NCBI GenBank assembly: GCA_031292335.1
Contig: JARLHH010000254.1
Span: 1-5,021, forward strand
Length of the DNA stretch: 5,021 bases
Direction: 5' to 3'
Source: Candidatus Limnocylindrales bacterium
GTDB lineage: Bacteria > Chloroflexota > Limnocylindria > Limnocylindrales > CSP1-4
Shown here: positions 1 to 5,021 of the stretch, piece by piece
Layout: each line of letters starts with the position of its first letter
How positions within the stretch are numbered: position 1 is the first letter of the stretch
Notes under the pieces: model-generated
Databases searched by the model: none
What the model saw: the letters and a program-made list of their open reading frames with translations, nothing else
What the model was told of the DNA's origin: nothing
Position numbers and translations under genes: made by a program

Positions 1-2
1 CC

Positions 3-851
3 TCAGCGTGCCTCGAAGGAGCGCTTCGACAGGCCGTAGAAGTACCCCTCGATCGCGTAGTCCGGCGCCTCGTCCGGCTTCGCGACCGCGCCGAGCGTCA
101 CGAAGATCGGCGCGAAGTGCTCGACGGTCGGGTGGGCGAACGGCATGCCCGGGGCCTTCTCCCGGAAGGCGAACAGGGCATCGAGGTCGCCCCGGTTCAG
201 GGCTTCCGTGGCCCACTGGTCGAAGTCGACGGACCACTGCGGTGCGCCGGGCCTGCCCAGGAAGTAGTCATGGATGAAGGGCAGGCCGTGGGTGAGGAAC
301 CCGCTGCCGACGATCAGCACGCCCTCGTCACGGAGGGGCGCAAGGCTGCGGCCCACCTCGAACAGGTGCCGTGGGTCGAGGTCGGGCATCGACATCTGGA
401 GGACGGGGACGTGGGAATCCGGGTACATCGCCTTGAGCGGCACCCACGCCCCGTGGTCCAGGCCACGCCCACGCTCGAGGACGTGCTCGTTCGCCGGCAT
501 CAGCGCCTTGACCCGTGCGGCGAGCTCCGGCGCCCCCGGCGCGTCGTACGTGATCCGGTAGTAGTGATCCGGGAAGCCGTAGAAGTCGTAGACCAGCGGA
601 ACGCGCTGCGTCGAGCTCAGCGCGATAGGGGCTGTCTGCCAGTGCGCGCTGACGATGAGGATCGCGCTCGGCCGCGGGAGCGACCCGGCCCACGATCCGA
701 GCTCGCCCATCCACTCCGCGTCCTCCAGCAGCGGCGGCGCGCCGTGCCCGAGGTAGATGGCCGGCATCGGCCGGGTCTCCGCGGCGCGGCCGGGGATCCC
801 GGCCTGGGAGGCGGCGCTCGCGCCCGGCCGCTTGGATGGCCCGTCTGTCAC
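3..851 (-). CDS. Class III extradiol ring-cleavage dioxygenase, DODA/YgiD type
   Basis: Predicted cytoplasmic metal-dependent dioxygenase of the DODA (4,5-DOPA extradiol dioxygenase-like, LigB superfamily) family, which opens catechol-type rings; the true substrate is unknown. Numbering from the ATG at 857 (284 residues), the family signatures appear in order: GHGAP with His38, VSAHW with His72, LDHGAW with His135, GSGFLTH with His190, and HPTVEHFAP with His242 and His247. By analogy to YgiD, His38, His72 and probably His247 bind the metal, and His135 and His190 are conserved active-site residues. Length fits the family apart from about 30 extra, low-complexity N-terminal residues. Three starts compete: ATG 857 (its GGAGGG touches the codon, so spacing is too short), GTG 851 (the same site at ideal spacing, chosen here), and ATG 767 (MPAIYLGHG, where relatives normally begin, with GGAG nine bases upstream). 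It lies just downstream of the molybdoenzyme gene and is probably co-transcribed. Family assignment is firm; start and substrate are not. Confidence 0.92.
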   Translation of the reverse strand: MTDGPSKRPGASAASQAGIPGRAAETRPMPAIYLGHGAPPLLEDAEWMGELGSWAGSLPRPSAILIVSAHWQTAPIALSSTQRVPLVYDFYGFPDHYYRITYDAPGAPELAARVKALMPANEHVLERGRGLDHGAWVPLKAMYPDSHVPVLQMSMPDLDPRHLFEVGRSLAPLRDEGVLIVGSGFLTHGLPFIHDYFLGRPGAPQWSVDFDQWATEALNRGDLDALFAFREKAPGMPFAHPTVEHFAPIFVTLGAVAKPDEAPDYAIEGYFYGLSKRSFEAR

Positions 852-857
852 TCGCAT

Positions 858-863
858 CCCTCC
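858..863 (-). promoter_or_regulatory. Ribosome binding site deciding the dioxygenase start
   Basis: On the minus strand this reads GGAGGG, a near-complete Shine-Dalgarno. It directly abuts the ATG at 857, which is too close for efficient initiation, but sits six to seven bases from the in-frame GTG at 851. This favours GTG 851 over ATG 857. It lies in the gap of about 25 bases after the upstream gene's stop, supporting independent initiation within one transcript. Confidence 0.6.
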
Positions 864-876
864 ACGTCGGCGGCGA

Positions 877-1482
877 TCACTCGTCGCTGAACCGCTCTTC
901 CTTCCAGGGATCGGCTTCGTTGTTGTAGCCGTAGCGCTCCCAGAAGCCGCGGATATCGTGGTCCAGGAACTCCAGCTCGCGGACCCACTTGGCGCTCTTC
1001 CAGAAATAGCGCTTCGGGACGACCAGCCGCAGCGGGTAGCCGTGCTCCGGCGCGAGCGGCTTGCCCTCGTAGCGATCCGCCAGCAGCACGTCCTCGTCGT
1101 CGAGAACCTCGAGCGGCATGTTCGTGGTGTAGCCCTGCTCGCAGTGCACGAGGACGTGGGTCGCCTCGGGCCGGACCTGGGCCAGCTCCAGGATTGCCCG
1201 GATCGGCACGCCCTCCCAGGTCGTGTCGAGCTTCGACCAGCGCGTCACGCAGTGGATGTCGGCGGTGACCGTGGCGCGGGGAAGCGCCTGGAACTGGTCC
1301 CAGGTGAACGTGATCGGCGCCCCGACCAGCCCGTGGATGCGGAGGTCCCACGCGACCAGGTCGGCCTTGGGGACGCTGCCGTAGTGGAGGACGGGGAACT
1401 TCTCGGTCAGGTACTGCCCGGGCGGGACGCGCGACGCCGTCGCGGGATCCTGGCCGCGGGCTCCGAAGAGGCGCTCGAACAT
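877..1482 (-). CDS. Sulfite oxidase-like molybdopterin oxidoreductase
   Basis: Soluble member of the sulfite-oxidase-fold molybdopterin family (oxidoreductase molybdopterin-binding domain, as in B. subtilis YuiH). From the ATG at 1482 the protein has 201 residues, a usual length for this stand-alone type. VPPGQ lies near residues 19-23. The cofactor-binding core includes DIHCVTRWSK at 75-84, where Cys78 is the expected molybdenum ligand, then HCEQGYTT near 113-120. A basic segment from His147 (HGYPLR, VPKRYFWKSAKW) matches the conserved pterin-contacting region. There is no Tat or Sec signal, haem domain or dimerisation domain, so it is probably cytoplasmic with an unidentified electron partner; the substrate cannot be read from sequence. 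An in-frame GTG at 1536 would add 18 residues and has a weaker GAAGG site. ATG 1482 is preferred because GGAG lies six bases upstream and MFERLFG resembles how relatives start. It is the first gene of a probable operon with the dioxygenase. Confidence 0.93.
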   Translation of the reverse strand: MFERLFGARGQDPATASRVPPGQYLTEKFPVLHYGSVPKADLVAWDLRIHGLVGAPITFTWDQFQALPRATVTADIHCVTRWSKLDTTWEGVPIRAILELAQVRPEATHVLVHCEQGYTTNMPLEVLDDEDVLLADRYEGKPLAPEHGYPLRLVVPKRYFWKSAKWVRELEFLDHDIRGFWERYGYNNEADPWKEERFSDE

Positions 1483-1488
1483 GGGGTG

Positions 1489-1492
1489 CTCC
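1489..1492 (-). promoter_or_regulatory. Ribosome binding site for the molybdoenzyme (ATG 1482)
   Basis: The minus strand reads GGAG six bases before the ATG at 1482, a good bacterial spacing. It competes with a GAAGG seven bases before the alternative GTG at 1536. The ATG plus GGAG combination is the stronger of the two. Confidence 0.5.
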
Positions 1493-1506
1493 GTGCGGGT
1501 GCCGGA

Positions 1507-1535
1507 ATTCTCGCCGATCGGCGACTTGTGGTCCA
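1507..1535 (-). promoter_or_regulatory. Weak candidate promoter for the molybdoenzyme-dioxygenase operon
   Basis: Reading the minus strand, TGGACC (1535-1530) and GAGAAT (1512-1507) are separated by 17 bases. Each matches the sigma-70 type -35 and -10 consensus at four of six positions. Transcription from here would start near base 1500 and give a short leader carrying the GGAG before ATG 1482. It would be incompatible with translation from GTG 1536. The match is weak and could easily be chance in a region chosen for its position. Confidence 0.2.
1511..1524. repeat. Perfect 14-bp palindrome in the divergent intergenic region
   Basis: TCGCCGATCGGCGA equals its own reverse complement over all 14 bases, with no spacer. 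It falls in the roughly 110-base gap between the divergent molybdoenzyme and glycosyltransferase starts, inside the spacer of the weak minus-strand promoter candidate, where a dimeric repressor could bind. Roughly one such palindrome in a few kilobases is expected by chance in GC-rich DNA, so an operator role is speculation. If the molybdoenzyme begins at GTG 1536, these bases are simply coding. Confidence 0.25.
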
Positions 1536-1579
1536 CGACATGACCTTCGGGTGATGGTCCACGGATGCCCGCGAGCCGT

Positions 1580-1585
1580 TACGCT
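1580..1585 (+). promoter_or_regulatory. Candidate -10 element for a leaderless glycosyltransferase mRNA
   Basis: TACGCT fits the TANNNT pattern and ends seven bases before the ATG at 1593. That spacing would place the transcription start at or next to the start codon. No Shine-Dalgarno-like sequence precedes this ATG or the earlier in-frame GTG 1551 and ATG 1554, which fits a leaderless transcript. No good -35 element is visible at the expected distance, so the call is tentative. Confidence 0.25.
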
Positions 1586-1592
1586 TCGCCAC

Positions 1593-2393
1593 ATGCAGGA
1601 TCAGGGCCGCATTCCCCGGGACGCCGCCGCCCGAGCGGCCGTCGCCGGCCACCGGATCGTGGTCGTGATGCCGGCCTACAACGCCGCCCAGACCCTGGAG
1701 CGAACGTACGCCGACATCCCTCACGACCTGGTCGGACGGATCGTGCTCGTCGACGACGTGAGTCGGGACCAGACCGTCGAGATCGCGAAGCGGCTTGGCC
1801 TGGACGTGATCGTGCACCGCCAGAACCGCGGCTACGGCGGGAACCAGAAGACCTGCTACGACGCGGCCCTGGACCTGGGCGCCGAGGTCGTGGTCATGCT
1901 TCACCCGGACTACCAGTACGACGCGACCCGGATCCCGGCCCTGGTGGAGCCGATCCTGCGGGGCGACGCGGACCTCATGCTCGGCAGCCGATTCCTGGGC
2001 GATCCGCGGGCGGGCGGGATGCCCGGCTGGAAGTACATCTCCAATCGCTTCCTGACCGGCCTGGAGAACCGCGCCTTCGGCCTGCGGCTCTCGGAGTACC
2101 ACACCGGTTTCCGGGCCTACTCGCGCCGTCTGCTGGAGACGATCCCGTACCACCGCAACTCCGACGACTTCGTGTTCGACCAGGAGCTGGTGGCGCAGGT
2201 CGTGGCTGCGGGTGGCTTCCGGATCGGCGAGATCGCCGTCCCCACGCGGTACTTCGAGGAGGCGAGCTCGGTCGGGTTCCGCCGCAGCGTGGTGTACGGG
2301 CTCTCGACCCTGCGGGTGATCGCCCGGTTCGTGCTCCACCGCGTCCGCCTTCGGCCCTCCCCGAAGCTGACGCCGCGCACGCCCGGCGACTGA
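1593..2393 (+). CDS. Family 2 glycosyltransferase, polyprenyl-phosphate sugar transferase type
   Basis: GT-A fold glycosyltransferase of family GT2, related to dolichol/polyprenyl-phosphate mannosyl- or glucosyltransferases. These move a sugar from a nucleotide donor to a lipid phosphate on the cytoplasmic membrane face. In the 266-residue product, VVVMPAYNAAQTL (23-35) is the first Rossmann strand. IVLVDDVSRDQT (50-61) carries Asp54 and Asp55 for the nucleotide. NRGYGGNQKT (78-87) follows. The metal-binding position is HPDYQYD (104-110), a form typical of one DPM-like bacterial subgroup. GSRFLG (131-136) and the acceptor-side EYHTGFRAYS (168-177) complete the domain. The C-terminus is short and basic, without the paired membrane helices of ArnC/GtrB proteins. 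Two earlier in-frame starts (1551, 1554) add an unrelated-looking MVHGCPRAV leader and also lack a ribosome site, so 1593 is preferred. It is followed after 29 bases by a membrane protein gene, probably its functional partner. The sugar and acceptor are not predictable. Confidence 0.9.
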   Translation: MQDQGRIPRDAAARAAVAGHRIVVVMPAYNAAQTLERTYADIPHDLVGRIVLVDDVSRDQTVEIAKRLGLDVIVHRQNRGYGGNQKTCYDAALDLGAEVVVMLHPDYQYDATRIPALVEPILRGDADLMLGSRFLGDPRAGGMPGWKYISNRFLTGLENRAFGLRLSEYHTGFRAYSRRLLETIPYHRNSDDFVFDQELVAQVVAAGGFRIGEIAVPTRYFEEASSVGFRRSVVYGLSTLRVIARFVLHRVRLRPSPKLTPRTPGD

Positions 2394-2409
2394 CGCCGGA
2401 CCGCGGGCA

Positions 2410-2415
2410 GGGGAG
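2410..2415 (+). promoter_or_regulatory. Ribosome binding site fixing the GTG start of the membrane protein
   Basis: GGGGAG sits seven bases before the GTG at 2423, at optimal spacing. The reading frame remains open far upstream (to 1565) because of GC bias, so this site, together with the start of the hydrophobic domain about ten residues later, is what defines the gene's beginning. Confidence 0.75.
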
Positions 2416-2422
2416 ACGGTCG

Positions 2423-3403
2423 GTGCGCCGGTCGCTGCTGCGGGGCGGGCTCGGGATCGCGATCTCCGTCGTCTCGCTGTACCTGGTGCTGCGCCAGGTG
2501 GACCTGGCCGCCGTCGGCCGGGTGCTCGGGAGCGCGGCGCCCGGCTGGGTGCTCGGTGTTACGGCGTGCATCTCGATCGACGTCCTGTGCCGGACCGTCC
2601 GCTGGCAGGGGCTGCTCGCCCCGATCCAGCGCGTCCGGTTCGTGCCGGTCCTGGGCTACCTCCTGGTGGGCTACCTCGCCAACAACGTCCTGCCGGCGCG
2701 CCTGGGCGAGCTGGTCCGGAGCCACTACCTGGGCGACCGCGAGAACATGAGCCGCGCCACGACGCTGGGCACGATCGTCGTGGAGCGCGTCGTGGACACC
2801 GCCGTCCTGGTCGCGATCGCGTCCGCGGCGATCCTGCTGCTTCACGTCCGGGGTGTCGTCGCAAGCGCGGTCCTGGTGGGCCTGGGCATCACGGGCTTGC
2901 TGATCGTGGGACTGGCGGCCGCGCTGGTCGCCCATCGGCTCCCGTACGCGGACCGGGCGGTTGCCGCCGTCGAGCGCTGGCCCACGGTGATCAGCCTGGC
3001 CGGCCGGCTTCGCGGGGGCCTGGCCGTGGCCGGCCGGCCGCGGACGGTGGCGGTGGCGGTCGGCTGGAGCGTGGTCGCCTGGAGCGCGACCGTCGTCGGG
3101 TTCGCGGCGGCCGGCCAGGCGGTCGGCGTGGAGCTCACCTGGGGTCAGGCCGCGCTCCTCGCCGCCGGCGTCTCGCTTGCCACGGCGATCCCGGCGGGAC
3201 CCGGCTACCTGGGGACGTTCGAGCTGGCAGCGGTGCAGATCGCCGCCGTCTTCGGGGTCGGCGCGGATCCCGCGGTCGCCCTGGCCGTGCTGGTCCACGC
3301 CGTGATCCTCGTCCTCACCTCCGTCGGTGGGGCGGTCGCGCTGCTTCTGCTCGGCTGGCGCCGGAAGGCCGGGGTCGCGGCTATGGCGCCGAGCGCGCGA
3401 TGA
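2423..3403 (+). CDS. Lysylphosphatidylglycerol synthase TM / flippase-like integral membrane protein
   Basis: Polytopic inner-membrane protein of the UPF0104 / LPG_synthase_TM family, the same fold as the membrane half of MprF and the archaeal AglD tail. The family is implicated in lipid or lipid-linked sugar handling, often as a proposed flippase, but most members lack a tested activity. The 326-residue product starts at GTG 2423. About eight hydrophobic segments are visible, near residues 9-24, 40-56, 75-91, 126-141, 145-169, 207-229, 242-280 (probably two) and 284-311. Family signatures are present: NNVLPARLGELVR (88-100 region), ERVVD (121-125) and IPAGPGYLGTFE (256-267). It lacks the soluble aminoacyl-transferase domain of MprF, so lysyl-PG synthesis is unlikely. 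Directly behind the glycosyltransferase with its own strong ribosome site, it probably acts on the same lipid-linked product; that link is inference. Its last 23 bases overlap the end of the convergent GH18 gene. Confidence 0.9.
   Translation: MRRSLLRGGLGIAISVVSLYLVLRQVDLAAVGRVLGSAAPGWVLGVTACISIDVLCRTVRWQGLLAPIQRVRFVPVLGYLLVGYLANNVLPARLGELVRSHYLGDRENMSRATTLGTIVVERVVDTAVLVAIASAAILLLHVRGVVASAVLVGLGITGLLIVGLAAALVAHRLPYADRAVAAVERWPTVISLAGRLRGGLAVAGRPRTVAVAVGWSVVAWSATVVGFAAAGQAVGVELTWGQAALLAAGVSLATAIPAGPGYLGTFELAAVQIAAVFGVGADPAVALAVLVHAVILVLTSVGGAVALLLLGWRRKAGVAAMAPSAR
3381..3403. other. Tail-to-tail overlap of two convergent genes
   Basis: The membrane protein stop (TGA, 3401-3403, plus strand) lies inside the GH18 gene, and the GH18 stop (TAG, bases 3383-3381, minus strand) lies inside the membrane protein gene. 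The two coding regions share 23 bases. There is no intergenic space for a conventional terminator, and no stem followed by a T-run is seen on either strand nearby, so the transcripts probably extend into each other antisense. Confidence 0.85.
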
Positions 3404-5021
3404 CGTACGTGGTCGCCCAGTTCCCGAGCGCGTCCCGCGCCTTGACCTCCAGCGTGATCGCCTCGCTCCGCGGGATGCCCGGCACGATCAGGCTGCGGGC
3501 CGTGGTGAACGCCGTCGCGACCTGCCATGGACCGGTCCCCACCCGGAGCTGGACCCGGTAGCCGGACACGCCGGCCGGGTCCACGGCGGCCGGCCAGCGA
3601 GCCCGCCAGGAGCTCGACGTGCCGCTCCACCAGACCGTGGGCGGGGCCGGGATCACGGGACCGGTCCGGTCCAGGATCACGGTCGCGCTGCGCGGCAGGC
3701 TGCGGGTGCCGCCCGTGTCGATCACCTCGACCCAGACCCGGTAGGTCCCGTCCCCCTTCGCGGCCAGCTTCCAGGCGACGGGCGGCCGCGGCGCGCCCGG
3801 GCGCGCGGGGTCGAGCAGGTCGGGGAGTGGCATCGGGGCAGCCCACGTCTTCCCGTCGTTCGAGAGCCGCACGCTGGTGACGGGGCGCGACCCGGGGTCG
3901 GCGCTGACAGTGACGGGGACGGTGAGCCACCGCGAGCGCGGTGGGAGCGCGACGGCCAGCACCTTCGGCGGGCCGAACATGGACTCGATCAGGTTCAGGT
4001 AGCCGGGAAGTCCGCGCTGGTAGCCCAGCGCCCAGACCCCGATCCCTGCGAGCTGCCGGTCGATCGCGAGCTGGTACTTCGGGACGAGGCTCTGGGGCGT
4101 GTCGTAGAAGGTCTGCTTCCAGGTGCCGCTGGCCGCGTCCTGCGAGGCGAACCAGGTCACCGATTCGCCCGGGTCGTAGTGGAGCGTGGCGCTTGCGGCC
4201 GCCAGCTTGTCGAGATTGTGCTCGGGGAAGAACGAGCGTCCGCTCGCCGTCGAGGGATCGCCCAGGGCCGGCCCGGTGGTCGGCCAGGTCATGCCGTAGA
4301 ACGGCAGGCCGAGGATGATTCGCCCGTTCGGGACACCCTGCGCCGCGTAGAGGCCAAGGGAGCCGGGCAGATCGAGGCTCGTGCTCGAGCCCCGGTACTG
4401 GAGCGGGGCGATGGCCCCGGGAACGGATCCGGACGAGCGGTACGCGTAGCCCATCAGGAAGACCCGGTCGGCGCCGTTGTCCACCGCCGCCTTCGCCATC
4501 CGTGCCCCCGACGTGTTGCCGTTCGTGGCGACCGAGACGGTCGCGGCCGGGTTGTCCTTCCGCAGCGCGGCACGCAGGTTGCCGACGAACGACCCGTAGG
4601 CCGGGAACCACGTCCCGGCAATCAGCTCGGCGTCGACGTTCACGCCGTCGGCGCCGACATCCGCCACGAGGGCGCGCAGCCCGGCGATCGTGGCCGCCTG
4701 CTCCGCAGCCGACCCGAAGAACGCGGCGTTCCTGGCATTTCCGAACGTGGTGAACGTGATCTCGACCCGCACGCCGTGCTCTCGCGCCGTGGCGGCGATT
4801 CGCCGGCCCCGCGCGGAGGTGATCGCCTTCCAACCGGCCGTCGTCTTGTCGAGGGCGCCCGTGCTGTCCTGGGTGACCGAGAAGAGCGAGATCACCGAGA
4901 TGGCGTTCCAGTCAAGCGAGGCCTCGATCCGCGAATCCATCTCCCAGTAGGGCAGGTAGCCGTAGACGTCCCCGGACAGGTGGGCGCTCATCGGCGACGT
5001 GGGGCTGCCGATGATCGGTCC
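3381..5021 (-). CDS. GH18-fold glycoside hydrolase with two C-terminal beta-sandwich modules, 5' end missing
   Basis: Likely secreted glycosidase of the GH18 superfamily, closest in style to YaaH/spore-cortex or chitinase-like enzymes. Numbered from the in-frame ATG at 4991 (536 residues), the barrel begins at GDVYGYLPYWE (7-17). The catalytic strand is DGVNVDAE (115-122), matching DGxxxDxE with Glu122 as proton donor, Asp120 assisting, and Asn118 where chitinases usually have Asp. FLMGYAY (178-184), GLPFYGMTW (228-236) and GIGVWALGYQ (316-325) are further barrel strands. Residues about 345-445 form an Ig-like module (RLSNDGKTW, DGTYRVWVEV, DRTGP), and about 448-536 a fibronectin-III-like module (VSGYRVQLRVG, ARDALGNW). 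The frame stays open from 4991 to the window edge (reading GPIIGSPTSP before the Met). ATG 4991 has no ribosome site or signal peptide, so the true start and export signal probably lie outside. Substrate (peptidoglycan, chitin or another glycan) is undetermined. Confidence 0.88.
   Translation of the reverse strand, partial: GPIIGSPTSPMSAHLSGDVYGYLPYWEMDSRIEASLDWNAISVISLFSVTQDSTGALDKTTAGWKAITSARGRRIAATAREHGVRVEITFTTFGNARNAAFFGSAAEQAATIAGLRALVADVGADGVNVDAELIAGTWFPAYGSFVGNLRAALRKDNPAATVSVATNGNTSGARMAKAAVDNGADRVFLMGYAYRSSGSVPGAIAPLQYRGSSTSLDLPGSLGLYAAQGVPNGRIILGLPFYGMTWPTTGPALGDPSTASGRSFFPEHNLDKLAAASATLHYDPGESVTWFASQDAASGTWKQTFYDTPQSLVPKYQLAIDRQLAGIGVWALGYQRGLPGYLNLIESMFGPPKVLAVALPPRSRWLTVPVTVSADPGSRPVTSVRLSNDGKTWAAPMPLPDLLDPARPGAPRPPVAWKLAAKGDGTYRVWVEVIDTGGTRSLPRSATVILDRTGPVIPAPPTVWWSGTSSSWRARWPAAVDPAGVSGYRVQLRVGTGPWQVATAFTTARSLIVPGIPRSEAITLEVKARDALGNWATTYVIARSAP

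Noticed and set aside
1407..2339. 310-residue minus-strand open frame opposite the glycosyltransferase
   Set aside because: It is the antisense of a conserved coding region, rich in His, Val, Asp and Arg typical of high-GC antisense frames, and shows no family signature.
1565..2422. Long open frame upstream of, and continuous with, the membrane protein gene, implying a 612-residue protein
   Set aside because: The upstream part is a Pro/Arg/Gly-rich GC-bias translation lying over the well-conserved glycosyltransferase in another frame. The strong ribosome site at 2410-2415 marks the true start at 2423.
2387..2423. Possible frameshift splitting a single glycosyltransferase-membrane protein fusion
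   Set aside because: The glycosyltransferase ends naturally after its full domain, and the membrane gene has its own well-spaced ribosome site and a typical N-terminus, so two separate genes are the simpler reading.
3010..3065. GGCCGG- and GGTGGC-rich stretches that look like short repeats or hairpins
   Set aside because: They lie inside the membrane protein gene and encode Ala/Val/Gly/Arg codons. The repetition is explained by GC-rich codon choice and has no T-tract or regular unit.
2117..3298. 393-residue minus-strand open frame opposite the glycosyltransferase and membrane protein genes
   Set aside because: Composition is dominated by Asp, Arg, His, Gln and Ala, as expected opposite a hydrophobic GC-rich gene. 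No domain is recognisable.
3205..4833. 542-residue minus-strand open frame overlapping the GH18 gene
   Set aside because: Its composition is Arg/Gly/Ala/Pro-rich with no recognisable motif. The other minus frame carries clear GH18 motifs, so this is a shadow.

Overview
The window is very GC-rich, with G or C in most third codon positions and long spurious open frames on every strand. This suggests a high-GC bacterium, such as Chloroflexota (Limnocylindria-like) or Actinomycetota. That placement is an inference from base composition and protein style, because no rRNA or other marker gene is present. The window is almost entirely coding. No RNA gene, mobile element, CRISPR array or clear terminator was found.

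Layout: (1) Bases 3-1482, minus strand, hold a probable two-gene operon. A soluble sulfite-oxidase-fold molybdopterin oxidoreductase comes first in transcription order, followed by a class III extradiol ring-cleavage dioxygenase of the DODA/YgiD type. (2) Bases 1483-1592 are a short divergent intergenic region with weak promoter candidates for both directions and a perfect 14-bp palindrome. (3) Bases 1593-3403, plus strand, hold a second probable operon. A family 2 glycosyltransferase of the polyprenyl-phosphate sugar transferase type is followed 29 bases later by a polytopic membrane protein of the lysylphosphatidylglycerol-synthase-TM / flippase-like family. (4) Bases 3381-5021, minus strand, hold a GH18-fold glycoside hydrolase with two C-terminal beta-sandwich modules. 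It converges on the membrane protein gene, overlaps its end by 23 bases, and runs off the right edge, so its N-terminus is missing.

Functionally, the glycosyltransferase and membrane protein look like an envelope lipid or glycan pair: one loads a sugar on a lipid carrier and the other is an integral membrane partner. The GH18 protein is probably secreted and acts on a cell-wall or extracellular glycan. The molybdoenzyme and dioxygenase are cytoplasmic redox enzymes with unknown natural substrates. I found no convincing undescribed system. The points most worth a second look are start-codon assignments, the truncated GH18 gene, the overlapping convergent ends, and the co-transcription of the two redox enzymes.
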